Source: Streptomyces sp. NBC_00237
GTDB lineage: Bacteria; Actinomycetota; Actinomycetes; Streptomycetales; Streptomycetaceae
Assembly (NCBI RefSeq): GCF_026342435.1
Contig: NZ_JAPEMT010000001.1
Span: 2,784,501 to 2,848,500, forward strand
DNA length: 64,000 nt
Direction: 5' to 3'
Shown here piece after piece: positions 26,214 to 35,176 of the stretch. Positions within the stretch are counted from its first letter, which is position 1, and each line of letters starts with the position of its first letter. Below the pieces are notes generated by a model. That model had not been told where the DNA came from. It saw only the letters and a program-made list of their open reading frames with translations, and searched no databases. The position numbers and the translations under genes were made by a program.

Positions 26214-26264
26214 TCCGCACCGCACTTCACTCGTCTCAGCGAGTGCGATGGAGTGCGGTGCGGA
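26214..26264. promoter_or_regulatory. Large two-part inverted repeat upstream of the ferritin-like gene
   Basis: TCCGCACCGCACT pairs perfectly with AGTGCGGTGCGGA (13 bases), and inside it CACTCG pairs with CGAGTG (6 bases) around a 6-base loop. The structure ends 25 bases before the ribosome-binding site of the ferritin-like gene. It could be a cruciform operator or an RNA stem in the leader. Confidence 0.65.
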
Positions 26265-26301
26265 CAGGCGCGCGCGTGACACGCGCATGGAGGTGGCAGT
26301 G

Positions 26302-27072
26302 ATGCTCTCTGCTCGGTCTCTCTTCCAGGAGATCATCGACAACGACGACACGTTCCAGCTGTTCTGCTCGGTGGCGGCCAGCGGAGAGTCCCAGGGCGGC
26401 TGGGAGAACGGCCGGATCGCCGCCCTCGTCCCCGACACCATGCGCGACCTCGCCCCCAAGATCACCCGGCACGGCGCCGACGAGGACAAGCACGGACGCC
26501 TCTTCCGCGCGCTGCTGAGCAAGCGCAACCTCGAAGAGATCGACGTGCCCCTCGCCCTCGACTACACGCTCCTCCTGGAGCACGCGGGCATCGGCCTCGC
26601 GCACAGCAGGCTGCGCGCGGACACGACCCTCACCGAGGAGGACATCGTCGTCTACCTCTCGCACAGCCGCGTCACCGAACAGCGGGCCGCCGACCAGATG
26701 GACATGCTCGTCACCTACTTCGGCGACCACCCCGAGGCGGGCAAGCCGATCAGGATGATCTGCCACGACGAGGAGAACCACCTCGCCTACTGCCACGAGG
26801 AGTTGCTGCGCCTCGCCGCCCTCGGCCACGGCCGCACCATCCAGCGCGTCCTGCGCGCGTGCGTACGCGTGGAGATCGGCGTCTACCGCGACGTCAGCCT
26901 CGCCGTCATGGGCCGCATGGGCGCCCTCCTCGGCTGGCCCCGCCCCAAGTCGCTGCTGCTCGCCGCGGGCATCCACGCCCTGTACCTGTACGAACGCCTC
27001 GTCGGCTGGCGCAAGATGGTCACCCTGACGATGCCCGAGCGCAGGGGAGCGATGGACGGCCCGGGGGTGTGA
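26302..27072 (+). CDS. Ferritin-like domain protein
   Basis: A 256-residue helical protein starting MLSARSLFQEIID, with GGAGG eight bases before the ATG. Carboxylate-histidine motifs typical of di-iron four-helix bundles are visible: ADEDKHGRLF near residue 54 and CHDEENHLAYCHEE near 153-166, each with ExxH spacing. The C-terminus (KSLLLAAGIHALYLYERLVGWR) is hydrophobic. The family includes iron oxidases and hydroxylases; the substrate is unknown. It overlaps a tandem repeat at its 3' end, and is preceded by a striking inverted repeat that may regulate it. Confidence 0.75.
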   Translation: MLSARSLFQEIIDNDDTFQLFCSVAASGESQGGWENGRIAALVPDTMRDLAPKITRHGADEDKHGRLFRALLSKRNLEEIDVPLALDYTLLLEHAGIGLAHSRLRADTTLTEEDIVVYLSHSRVTEQRAADQMDMLVTYFGDHPEAGKPIRMICHDEENHLAYCHEELLRLAALGHGRTIQRVLRACVRVEIGVYRDVSLAVMGRMGALLGWPRPKSLLLAAGIHALYLYERLVGWRKMVTLTMPERRGAMDGPGV

Positions 27073-27124
27073 GAGGGCCTCTCACGGGTGTGAGGGGGCC
27101 TCTCCGGGTGCGAGGGGGTCTCAC
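27066..27124. repeat. About 20-base tandem repeat, three copies
   Basis: GGTGTGAGAGGGCCTCTCAC, GGTGTGAGGGGGCCTCTCC and GGTGCGAGGGGGTCTCAC follow in series across the gap between the convergent ferritin-like and CorA genes. The array touches both stop codons. Each unit is itself partly palindromic (GAGAGG/CCTCTC), so it may also terminate transcription. Confidence 0.8.
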
Positions 27125-28116
27125 AGCCAGCCGCGCCGTTTGAACAGCCGGTACAGGCCCACTTCCGCGAGCACCATCACGACCAGCACGGCGTAGTACC
27201 CCCACTCCCACTTCAGCTCCGGCATGTTGTCGAAGTTCATGCCGTAGACGCCCGCGACCATCGTCGGAACGGCCGCCATCGCCGCCCACGCCGAGATCTT
27301 CCGCATGTCGTCGTTCTGCCGTACGCCCATCTGGGCAAGGTGCGCCGACAGGATGTCCGACAGCAGCCGGTCCAGGCCGTCCACCTGCTCGTTCACCCGG
27401 GTCAGGTGGTCGCTGACGTCCCGGAAGAAGGGCTGCGCCTCGTCGTGCACGAACGGCAGCCCCGGGCTCGAAAGACGCAGCATCGGCTGCGTCAGCGGCC
27501 CGCTCGCCCGCCGGAACTCCAGCACCTGCCGCTTGAAGGTGTAGATGCGTCCCGCGGTGCCCTTCGAACTGCTGCCGCCCTGCGGGGAGAAGACCTCCGC
27601 CTCCAGCTCCTCCAGGTCGGTCTGGAGCTCCGCCGCGACCTCCAGGTAGTGGTCCACGACGACGTCACTGATCGCGTACAGCACCGACGTCGGCCCGTGC
27701 GCCAGCAGATGCGGACTGGACTCCATGCGCTTGCGCACCGCCGCCAGCGGGGTGCTCGCGCCGTGCCGCACGGTCACCACGAAGGAGTCGCCGACGAAGA
27801 CCATCAGCTCGTCCGTGCTGACGGTGTCGCTCTCCGGCTCGTACACGACCGGCTTCAGTACGGCGAACAGGGAGTCCTCGTACACCTCCAGCTTCGGCCG
27901 CTGATGCGCCGAAAGGGAGTCCTCCACGGCCAGCGGATGCAGCCCGAACTCGGAGGTGACCAGGCCGAACTCCTTCTCCGTGGGCTCGTGCAGCCCGATC
28001 CACAGGAACGCGTCCCCGGTGGCCCGCGCCTCGGCGAGCGCGTCGGAGAGGTCGGAGGGGCCCTCGGTGCGGTGGCCCTCGCGGTAGATGGCGCAGTCGA
28101 CGATCACGGCGTGCAT
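27121..28116 (-). CDS. CorA family magnesium/cobalt transporter
   Basis: A 331-residue protein. The cytoplasmic alpha/beta N-domain is followed by a long stalk helix (DHLTRVNEQVDGLDRLLSDI) and two C-terminal membrane helices; the pore signature YGMNFDNMPE (GMN) lies between them. The tail RLFKRRGWL is the basic end typical of the family. It forms pentamers and imports Mg2+ or Co2+ (or exports them in some actinobacteria). ATG at 28116 gives MHAVIVDCAIY. It is convergent with the ferritin-like gene and divergent from the phosphatase gene. Confidence 0.92.
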   Translation of the reverse strand: MHAVIVDCAIYREGHRTEGPSDLSDALAEARATGDAFLWIGLHEPTEKEFGLVTSEFGLHPLAVEDSLSAHQRPKLEVYEDSLFAVLKPVVYEPESDTVSTDELMVFVGDSFVVTVRHGASTPLAAVRKRMESSPHLLAHGPTSVLYAISDVVVDHYLEVAAELQTDLEELEAEVFSPQGGSSSKGTAGRIYTFKRQVLEFRRASGPLTQPMLRLSSPGLPFVHDEAQPFFRDVSDHLTRVNEQVDGLDRLLSDILSAHLAQMGVRQNDDMRKISAWAAMAAVPTMVAGVYGMNFDNMPELKWEWGYYAVLVVMVLAEVGLYRLFKRRGWL

Positions 28117-28169
28117 TCTCCCGGTGTACGGAGCCCGGCGCACCTGTGGGCGCCCGTCGGCCTAGGCTG

Positions 28170-28880
28170 ATGCGCATGGCCACGCTGATCCTCGTACGGC
28201 ACGGACGTTCCACCGCCAACACCGCCGGGCTGCTCGCCGGGCGCACTCCCGGGGTCGCCCTCGACGAGCGCGGCGCCGAGCAGGCCGCCGCGCTGCCCGG
28301 GCGCCTCGCCGCACTGCCCCTCGCCGCCGCCGTCACCAGTCCCCTCCAGCGCTGCAACGAGACGCTGCGCCCTCTCCTGGAGGCCCGCCCCGAGCTCCCC
28401 CTGCACACCGAGGAACGCATCAACGAGTGCGACTACGGCGACTGGTCGGGGCGCAAGCTCGGCGAACTCAACGACCATCCCCTGATGGAGGTCGTGCAAC
28501 GGCACGCCTCCTCCGCCGCCTTCCCCGGAGGCGAGTCGATGCGCACCATGCAGGCGCGCGCCGTCGACGCCGTACGCGACTGGAACGAGCGCATCGACGC
28601 CGAGCACGGCCCCGACGCCCTCTACGTGATGTGCTCGCACGGCGACATCATCAAGTCCCTCGTCGCGGACGCGCTCGGCATGCATCTCGACCTCTTCCAG
28701 CGCATTCACGTCGATCCGTGTTCCCTGACGGTGATCCGTTACACCAGGCTGCGGCCCTTCGTCGTACGACTCGGCGACACCGGCGACCTCTCCGGCCTGG
28801 CTCCCGTACCCGGCGACGCGAGCACCAGCACAGGCGACAGCGGCGACGCAGCGGTGGGAGGCGGAGCGGGAGCAGCGTGA
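28170..28880 (+). CDS. Histidine phosphatase family protein (MSMEG_4193 type)
   Basis: A 236-residue phosphoglycerate-mutase-fold phosphatase. LVRHGRS at residues 8-14 carries the phospho-accepting His11; INECDYGDWSGRKLGEL near 85-100 and the second His in YVMCSHGDIIKSL complete the active site. The C-terminal 25 residues are low-complexity. The TIGRFAM family named for MSMEG_4193 sits beside DUF3090 and SCO1664-type genes in actinobacteria, exactly as here. Its natural substrate is unknown. ATG at 28170 or 28176 is equally possible. Confidence 0.85.
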   Translation: MRMATLILVRHGRSTANTAGLLAGRTPGVALDERGAEQAAALPGRLAALPLAAAVTSPLQRCNETLRPLLEARPELPLHTEERINECDYGDWSGRKLGELNDHPLMEVVQRHASSAAFPGGESMRTMQARAVDAVRDWNERIDAEHGPDALYVMCSHGDIIKSLVADALGMHLDLFQRIHVDPCSLTVIRYTRLRPFVVRLGDTGDLSGLAPVPGDASTSTGDSGDAAVGGGAGAA

Positions 28881-29017
28881 TCGCCGCGCACAGTAGGGTG
28901 GTCGCGCCGTAAACCCTTTACGTCAACCCTTGTCCGTCAACCGCTTGCGTCAGCCGTTCGCGTCAGCCTTCGCGGCGCCTGACATCCCCAGCCCCCCGAG
29001 CCCATGGAGATCAGGAC

Positions 29018-29608
29018 GTGTCCCGTCAGGTGTTCCTCTACGACCCGCCGGAGCGTTTCGTGGCCGGTACGGTCGGGCTGCCTGGCCGCCGTACCTTCTT
29101 CCTCCAGGCATCGGCGGCCGGTCGCGTCACCAGCGTCTCCCTGGAGAAGACTCAGGTGGAGGCCCTGGCCGAACGCATCGACGAACTCCTCGACGAGGTC
29201 GTGCGCCGCACCGGCGGCAACGCCCCCGTCCCGGCGGTCGCCCCCGCCGACGTGCACGACACCGCACCCCTGGACGCCCCCGTCGAGGAGGAGTTCCGGG
29301 TCGGCACCATGGCGCTCGCCTGGGACGGCGAGGACCAGCGGATGATCGTCGAGGCGCAGGCCCTCGTCGAGCTGGACGTCGACACCGACGAGGACCTCGC
29401 CGAGGCCGAGGAGCGCATGCTCCAGGACGAGGAGAACGGCCCGCCCATGCTGCGCGTGCGCCTCAGCGGCGCACAGGCCCGAGCCTTCGCCAAGCGCGCC
29501 CTGGACGTCGTCAACGCGGGCCGCCCGCCGTGCCCGCTGTGCAGCCTGCCGCTCGACCCGGAGGGACACGTATGCCCGCGCCAGAACGGATACCGGCGGG
29601 GCCTGTGA
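29018..29608 (+). CDS. DUF3090 family protein
   Basis: A 196-residue protein from GTG. MSRQVFLYDPPERFVAGTVG at the start and AFAKRALDVVNAGRPPCPLC near the end are the family hallmarks. Cys172, Cys175, His184 and Cys186 (CPLC...HVC) look like a zinc-binding knuckle. The core is alpha/beta with an acidic helix (EDLAEAEERMLQDEE). No function is known. It lies between the histidine phosphatase and the SCO1664-family gene and overlaps the latter by 37 bases, so the two are certainly cotranscribed. Confidence 0.85.
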   Translation: MSRQVFLYDPPERFVAGTVGLPGRRTFFLQASAAGRVTSVSLEKTQVEALAERIDELLDEVVRRTGGNAPVPAVAPADVHDTAPLDAPVEEEFRVGTMALAWDGEDQRMIVEAQALVELDVDTDEDLAEAEERMLQDEENGPPMLRVRLSGAQARAFAKRALDVVNAGRPPCPLCSLPLDPEGHVCPRQNGYRRGL

Positions 29609-30399
29609 CGGACCTGACGACCCTCCTCGCCAAGGGGGAGCTCAAGGTACTCGGCCAGGTCCGGGAGGCATCCAACGCGGTCCTGTACTGCGAGATCACC
29701 TACGAGGGCGAGACCGCTGCCTGCGTCTACAAGCCGGTCGCGGGCGAGCAGCCCCTGTGGGACTTCCCCGACGGCAACCTCGCCCGCCGCGAGGTCGCCT
29801 CGTACGAGATCTCCGAAGCGACCGGCTGGAGCCTGATCCCGCCGACCGTCCTGCGCGACGGACCGTACGGCGAGGGCATGTGCCAGCTCTGGATCGAGGG
29901 CGACGCCGAGGCCGGTGGTGCCCTCCTGGCCCTGGTGGAGGACGAGGAACCGGCCGACGGCTGGAAACCGGTGGTCCTCGCCGAGGTGGCGGAGGGCCGC
30001 ACCGCCCTCCTCGTCCACGCCGACGACGCCCGTCTGCGCCGCCTCTCCGTACTCGACGCGGTCATCAACAACGGCGACCGCAAGGGCGGCCACCTGCTGC
30101 CCTCGGGCGACGGCCGCCTCTACGGCATCGACCACGGGGTCTCCTTCCACGTCGAGGACAAGCTCCGCACCCTCCTGTGGGGCTGGGCGGGCGAGCCCCT
30201 GACGGCCGAGGCCACCGAGGTGCTGGACACCCTGGCCGCCGGGCTCGCCGACGGCACCCCCCTCGCCACCCGACTGGCCGAACTGATCACGGCGGCGGAG
30301 CTGGCCGCCCTGCGCGAGCGGGTGGCGTCCCTGCGCGCGTCCGGCGTCCACCCCTCCCCGAGCGGACAGTGGCCCGCGATCCCGTGGCCCCCCGTGTGA
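29572..30399 (+). CDS. SCO1664 family protein, PI3/PI4-kinase-like
   Basis: A 275-residue member of the actinobacterial family named for SCO1664, with distant similarity to phosphatidylinositol kinases. Kinase-like elements are visible: Lys54 in CVYKPVAG, Glu74 in RREVASYE, the catalytic-loop-like VINNGDRKGGHLL (Asp169, His174), and YGIDHGVSF (Asp187) in place of DFG. It may phosphorylate a lipid, inositol compound or protein; none has been shown. ATG at 29572 has GGAGGG seven bases upstream; GTG at 29605, overlapping the DUF3090 stop as GTGA, is the alternative. mshC follows about 100 bases later. Confidence 0.85.
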   Translation: MPAPERIPAGPVTDLTTLLAKGELKVLGQVREASNAVLYCEITYEGETAACVYKPVAGEQPLWDFPDGNLARREVASYEISEATGWSLIPPTVLRDGPYGEGMCQLWIEGDAEAGGALLALVEDEEPADGWKPVVLAEVAEGRTALLVHADDARLRRLSVLDAVINNGDRKGGHLLPSGDGRLYGIDHGVSFHVEDKLRTLLWGWAGEPLTAEATEVLDTLAAGLADGTPLATRLAELITAAELAALRERVASLRASGVHPSPSGQWPAIPWPPV

Positions 30400-30463
30400 G
30401 CGCCTGCCTCATGGGCACAGGACTGCGCAAGACGGCGTAATCGGTCAAGATCCCGGTCCGGTT

Positions 30464-30490
30464 CGTAACCGGAACATGCGTCCGGTTACG
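30464..30490. promoter_or_regulatory. 27-base perfect palindrome in front of mshC
   Basis: CGTAACCGGA and TCCGGTTACG are exact complements around a 7-base spacer, ending 8 bases before the mshC ATG. A second CCGGTT/AACCGG pair overlaps the left arm. It occupies the expected ribosome-binding region, so it may be an operator or an RNA stem that limits translation. Confidence 0.65.
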
Positions 30491-30498
30491 CTCGTGGC

Positions 30499-31728
30499 AT
30501 GCATGCCTGGCCCGCTTCTGAGGTCCCCGCCCTGCCCGGCAAGGGCCGCGACCTCCAGATCCACGACACCGCGACCAACGGGTTGATCACCCTCGACCCC
30601 GGTCCCGTCGCCCGTATCTACGTGTGCGGCATCACGCCGTACGACGCGACCCACATGGGTCACGCGGCGACCTACAACGCGTTCGACCTCGTGCAACGCG
30701 TGTGGCTCGACACCAAGAGGCAGGTCCACTACGTCCAGAACGTGACGGACGTCGACGACCCGCTCCTGGAGCGCGCGATCCGCGACGGCATCGACTGGAC
30801 CGGTCTCGCCGAGCGTGAGACCGCCCTGTTCCGCGAGGACATGACCGCCCTGCGCATGCTGCCCCCGCAGCAGTACGTGGGTGCGGTCGAGGCCATCCCG
30901 GGCATCGTGCCCCTGGTGGAACGCCTCCGCGACGCGGGCGCCGCCTACGACCTCGAAGGCGACATCTACTTCTCCGTCGCCGCCGACCCGCACTTCGGCG
31001 GGGTCTCCGGGCTCGACGCGGAGGCGATGCGCCTGCTCTCCGCCGAACGCGGCGGCGACCCGGACCGCCCCGGCAAGAAGAACCCTCTCGACCCGATGCT
31101 GTGGATGGCCGCCCGCGAGGGCGAGCCGAGCTGGGACGGGGCCTCGCTGGGCCCCGGCCGGCCCGGCTGGCACATCGAGTGCGTGGCCATCGCCCTGGAA
31201 CACCTGGGCATGGGCTTCGACGTGCAGGGCGGCGGCTCCGACCTCGCCTTCCCGCACCACGAGATGGGCGCATCGCACGCCCAGGCCCTGACCGGCGAGC
31301 ACCCCTTCGCGAAGGCGTACGTGCACGCGGGCATGGTCGCTCTCGACGGCCAGAAGATGTCCAAGTCGCGCGGCAACCTGGTCTTCGTCTCCACCCTCCG
31401 CCGCGATGGCGTCGACCCCGCCGCGATCCGCCTCGCCCTCCTCTCCCACCACTACCGCGCCGACTGGGAGTGGACCGACCAGGTCCTCGCGGACGCGGTG
31501 GCCCGACTGGGCCGCTGGCGCGCGGCGGTCTCCCGCCCGGACGGTCCGTCGGCGGACGCGCTCGTGGAGTCGATGCGGGAGGCTCTCGCGAACGACCTGG
31601 ACGCCCCGGCCGCCCTCGCGGCGGTGGACCGCTGGGCGGAGCTCCAGACCTCGTCCGGCGGCACGGAGGAAGGCGCTCCCGGCGTCGTCTCGCGTGCGGT
31701 GGACGCGCTGCTGGGCGTGGCCCTGTAG
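30499..31728 (+). CDS. mshC: Cysteine:GlcN-Ins ligase, mycothiol biosynthesis
   Basis: A 409-residue class I aminoacyl-tRNA-synthetase-like ligase. Start [14 protein letters not shown] is characteristic. The HIGH equivalent THMGHA is at 51-56, KMSKS at 286-290. Cys43, Cys228 and a His in [10 protein letters not shown] are positioned as zinc ligands. It joins L-cysteine to 1D-myo-inositol 2-amino-2-deoxyglucopyranoside using ATP, the penultimate step of mycothiol synthesis. It is shorter than CysRS and lacks the anticodon domain, which separates it from cysS. It follows the phosphatase-DUF3090-SCO1664 set as in other streptomycetes. Confidence 0.95.
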   Translation: MHAWPASEVPALPGKGRDLQIHDTATNGLITLDPGPVARIYVCGITPYDATHMGHAATYNAFDLVQRVWLDTKRQVHYVQNVTDVDDPLLERAIRDGIDWTGLAERETALFREDMTALRMLPPQQYVGAVEAIPGIVPLVERLRDAGAAYDLEGDIYFSVAADPHFGGVSGLDAEAMRLLSAERGGDPDRPGKKNPLDPMLWMAAREGEPSWDGASLGPGRPGWHIECVAIALEHLGMGFDVQGGGSDLAFPHHEMGASHAQALTGEHPFAKAYVHAGMVALDGQKMSKSRGNLVFVSTLRRDGVDPAAIRLALLSHHYRADWEWTDQVLADAVARLGRWRAAVSRPDGPSADALVESMREALANDLDAPAALAAVDRWAELQTSSGGTEEGAPGVVSRAVDALLGVAL

Positions 31729-31843
31729 CGGACAGCGGTACGGGTGCGGGCCGGGTCCTCTTCGGGGGCCCGGCCCGCACCGCGTTGGGCGGGCGAGGGG
31801 GCCGGACGGGCCCGGAGCCCGAGGGGGAAGCTCTGCCCCGCCC

Positions 31844-31915
31844 TGAGGCCCACGACCGGAAGCCCACGCCCCGGAGCCCACGCCCGGAAGCCCCCGCCCG
31901 GAAGTCCACGAGTCG
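31844..31915. repeat. Imperfect 14-15-base tandem repeat
   Basis: About five units of the type GAAGCCCACGCCCCG follow each other with small changes. They lie in the 237-base gap between mshC and the GH31 gene, which otherwise shows only GC-rich sequence. Confidence 0.7.
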
Positions 31916-31965
31916 GATGCGCGAGTCCATGGGCAGGCCGCCCCCTCGCCCGCTACACACGCGGA

Positions 31966-34900
31966 ATGAGATCCTCAACTCGCCTCAGAGCAGCGGCCGT
32001 CACGGCCCTGCTGGGCCTGACGGTCGGCCTCGCCGGACCGGGCGCCGCCGCCCAGGCAGACCCTCCGCCCCCCGCCACCACCGTCGGCGACCTCACCGGC
32101 TTCGAGCCCAGCACCACGAGCGCAGCCTCGTACGACCTCCACGCGGGAAGCACCGAGGCCCGCGTCAGCTTCGTCTCCGAGGAGACCTTCCGCATCGAAC
32201 TCGCCCCCGACGGGAAGTTCACCGACCCGACCGGCAAGGACATCGTCCTGCCCCAGGGCAAGGCGCCGAGAACCCGCTGGCGCGACAGGGGCGACCGCTA
32301 CGAGCTGAGCACCGACAAGCTCACCCTCCGCGCCTACAAGGCCCCCCTCCGCTTCGCCCTCCACCGCGCCGACGGCACCCGGCTCTGGTCCGAGTCCCGG
32401 GGCATCACCTGGAGCAAGGACGAGACCGGCAAGGACACCACCACCCAGACCCTCGCCCCCCGCTCCGACGAGCAGTTCTACGGCGCGGGCATGCAGAACG
32501 GCCGGGGCAACACCTCCCACCGGGGCAAGACCGTCGAAGTGGGCGTCGACTACAACTGGAACGACGGCGGCCACCCCAACTCCGTCCCCTTCTACCTCTC
32601 CACGGCCGGTTACGGCGTCTACCGCAACACGTACGCCCCCAACACCTACGACTTCGGCACGTCCGGGCCCGCCGTCACCACCGCCGCCAAGGAGAACCGT
32701 TTCGACGCGTACTACTTCGCGGGCGACGGCAAGGACGCGGCCAAGGACGTCATCGGCCAGTACACGAAGCTCACCGGCAAGCCCTTCCTCCCGCCGGTCT
32801 ACGGCATGGAGATCGGCGACGCCGACTGCTACCTCCACAACGCCAACCGCGGCGAGCGCCGCACCCTGGACTCCCTCAAGGTCGCCGACGGCTACGTCGC
32901 CAACGACATGCCCAACGGCTGGATGCTCGTCAACGACGGCTACGGCTGCGGCTACGAGGACCTCGCCGAGACCGCCAAGGGCCTTCAGGACCGCAAGATG
33001 CAGCTCGGCCTGTGGACCGAGGACGGCATCGGCAAACTCGCCGAGCAGGTCAAGGCGGGCCAGCGCGTCGCCAAGCTGGACGTCGCCTGGGTCGGCGAGG
33101 GCTACAAGTTCGCCCTCGACGGCTGCAAGGACGCCTACCGGGGCATCGAGGACAACAGCGACGCCCGAGGCTTCACCTGGGCCCCGGAGAGCTGGGCGGG
33201 CGCCCAGCGCTGCGGTGTGCAGTGGTCCGGCGACCAGTCGGGCAGCTGGGAGTACATCCGCTGGCAGATACCCACCTACGCGGGCTCCACGATGTCCGGC
33301 CTCGCGTACACCACGGGTGACGTCGACGGGATCTTCGGCGGCAGCGCCAAGACGTACACCCGCGACCTCCAGTGGAAGATGTTCCTCGGCACGACCATGA
33401 CCATGGACGGCTGGGCCGCCAACGACAAGCAGCCCTTCCGCTACGGGGAGCCGTACACCGCCATCAACCGCGACTACCTGAAGCTCAAGGAGTCGCTGCT
33501 GCCCTACCAGTACTCCTACGCGCACGAGGCCACCCAAACCGGTGTCGGCATGGTGCGTCCGCTGGCCCTCGAATACCCGGACGACCCCAAGGCGGGCACC
33601 GACGCCGCGAAGTACGAGTTCCTGTCCGGCGAGGACTTCCTCGTCGCACCCGTCTACCAGGACAGCGCCAAGCGCGACGGGATCTACCTCCCCCGGGGCA
33701 CCTGGATCGACTACTGGACCGGCCGCACCCACGAGGGCCCGACCACCGTCGACAACTACAGCGCACCCCTCGACACCCTCCCCCTGTTCGTGAAGGCGGG
33801 CGCGACCGTGCCCCTGTGGCCGGGCATCCGCTCCTACGCCGACCGCACCGCCGAATCCCCGCTCGCCTGGGACGTCTACCCGCAGGGGAAGTCGTCCTTC
33901 ACCCTCTACGAGGACGACGGCGTCACCCGCCGGCACCGGGCGGGCGAGTACGCCACCCAGCAGGCCGACGTCGACGCACCCCGCAGGGGCGAGGGCGACG
34001 TGAGCATCCGCATCGGTACCAGCAAGGGCGACTTCCGGGGCAAGCAGGCCCAGCGCCCGTACAGCTTCACCGTGCACACCAACTCCGTCCCCGACGAGGT
34101 CGAACTCTCAGGACGCGAACTGCCTCGGCTGAAGAGCAAGCAGGCGTTCGAAACGGCCCTCCAGGGCTGGTGGTACGACCACGACACCCAAGGGGGTGTC
34201 GTCAAGGTGAAGACCGCACCGCTGCGCACCGACCGCTCCTTCACCCTGGAGCTGGAGGACACCAGCGCGGTCGGCGGCAAGGACGCACGGGCCACCGCCG
34301 TGGTGACCGCAGCACCGGGCCAGGAGCTCGGTGCGGGCGTCACCGGCACGGTCGCCGTCGACGTCACCGCGGGCAAGCGCGACGCCACCGCCGTCACCGT
34401 CGGACTGAACGCCCCCGCCGGATGGCAGGTCACCCCCGCGGCCACCGTGCCGCGCATCCCCGCGGGCACCACCAAGAGGGTCGAGGTCGCCGTCACCCCC
34501 GCCGCTGACGCCAAGGCGGGCGACACCACCCTCACCGCGGCGGCGCACTACACAGCGGCAGGGGAGCAGCGCACCGCCGTACAGCGCTTCGGCGTCTCCG
34601 TGATGCCACCGCCGCCGACCGCCGACACCTGGGCGAGCGAGCTGGTGTGGCTGACGTCGTCCAACGGCTACGGCCCGGCCGAACGCGACCGCAGCAACGG
34701 CGAGTCCGGTGCCACGGACGGAAGGATGCTCACCCTCGCCGGGAAGACGTACGACAAGGGCATCGGCACCCACGCCGACTCCGGCATCGAGGTCTACACG
34801 GGCGGCCGGTGCACCGCGTTCACCGCCGACGTCGGCATCGACGACGAGATCAACGGCTACGGCGAGGTCGCCTTCTCCGTGGAGGCCGACGGCAAGGTGC

Positions 34901-35058
34901 TGTGGACCTCGCCCAAGGTGACGGGGGCGTCCGCCACCGTCCCGGTGGACGTGAAGCTGGACGGGGCGCGGCACGTGCGCCTGAAGGTCACCGACACCAA
35001 CAACGCCAAGTCGGGCGACCACGGCGACTGGGCGGCGGCCCGCTTCACCTGCGCCTGA
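31966..35058 (+). CDS. Secreted GH31 glycoside hydrolase with C-terminal NPCBM domain
   Basis: A 1030-residue exported enzyme. Signal peptide to about residue 32 (GPGAAAQA), N-terminal galactose-mutarotase-like domain, then the GH31 (alpha/beta)8 barrel. Asp372 in AKLDVAWVG is the likely nucleophile and Asp423 in WSGDQSGSWE the acid/base. Beta domains, an NEW3 Ig-like domain (about 765-880) and a carbohydrate-binding NPCBM/NEW2 domain (about 890-1030, GIGTHADSGIEV) follow. GH31 enzymes hydrolyse alpha-glucosides, alpha-xylosides or alpha-galactosides; the substrate cannot be read here. It appears inserted between mshC and the PAC2 gene. Confidence 0.88.
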   Translation: MRSSTRLRAAAVTALLGLTVGLAGPGAAAQADPPPPATTVGDLTGFEPSTTSAASYDLHAGSTEARVSFVSEETFRIELAPDGKFTDPTGKDIVLPQGKAPRTRWRDRGDRYELSTDKLTLRAYKAPLRFALHRADGTRLWSESRGITWSKDETGKDTTTQTLAPRSDEQFYGAGMQNGRGNTSHRGKTVEVGVDYNWNDGGHPNSVPFYLSTAGYGVYRNTYAPNTYDFGTSGPAVTTAAKENRFDAYYFAGDGKDAAKDVIGQYTKLTGKPFLPPVYGMEIGDADCYLHNANRGERRTLDSLKVADGYVANDMPNGWMLVNDGYGCGYEDLAETAKGLQDRKMQLGLWTEDGIGKLAEQVKAGQRVAKLDVAWVGEGYKFALDGCKDAYRGIEDNSDARGFTWAPESWAGAQRCGVQWSGDQSGSWEYIRWQIPTYAGSTMSGLAYTTGDVDGIFGGSAKTYTRDLQWKMFLGTTMTMDGWAANDKQPFRYGEPYTAINRDYLKLKESLLPYQYSYAHEATQTGVGMVRPLALEYPDDPKAGTDAAKYEFLSGEDFLVAPVYQDSAKRDGIYLPRGTWIDYWTGRTHEGPTTVDNYSAPLDTLPLFVKAGATVPLWPGIRSYADRTAESPLAWDVYPQGKSSFTLYEDDGVTRRHRAGEYATQQADVDAPRRGEGDVSIRIGTSKGDFRGKQAQRPYSFTVHTNSVPDEVELSGRELPRLKSKQAFETALQGWWYDHDTQGGVVKVKTAPLRTDRSFTLELEDTSAVGGKDARATAVVTAAPGQELGAGVTGTVAVDVTAGKRDATAVTVGLNAPAGWQVTPAATVPRIPAGTTKRVEVAVTPAADAKAGDTTLTAAAHYTAAGEQRTAVQRFGVSVMPPPPTADTWASELVWLTSSNGYGPAERDRSNGESGATDGRMLTLAGKTYDKGIGTHADSGIEVYTGGRCTAFTADVGIDDEINGYGEVAFSVEADGKVLWTSPKVTGASATVPVDVKLDGARHVRLKVTDTNNAKSGDHGDWAAARFTCA

Positions 35059-35075
35059 CCTGCCCGCCGACCTGG

Positions 35076-35116
35076 GGCGGCACCGGGCGGGGGAGTTTCC
35101 GCCGCCCGGTGCCGCC
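35076..35116 (+). terminator. Terminator after the GH31 gene
   Basis: GGCGGCACCGGGCGG and CCGCCCGGTGCCGCC form a perfect 15-base-pair stem with an 11-base loop, 17 bases after the stop codon. It also lies at the end of the converging Q-rich gene. Confidence 0.85.
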
Positions 35117-35176
35117 GGTCTGCCGACCCTGCCTGCCACCTGGCCAGGGGGCCGTGCGGGTCGCTCGCTCACACGC

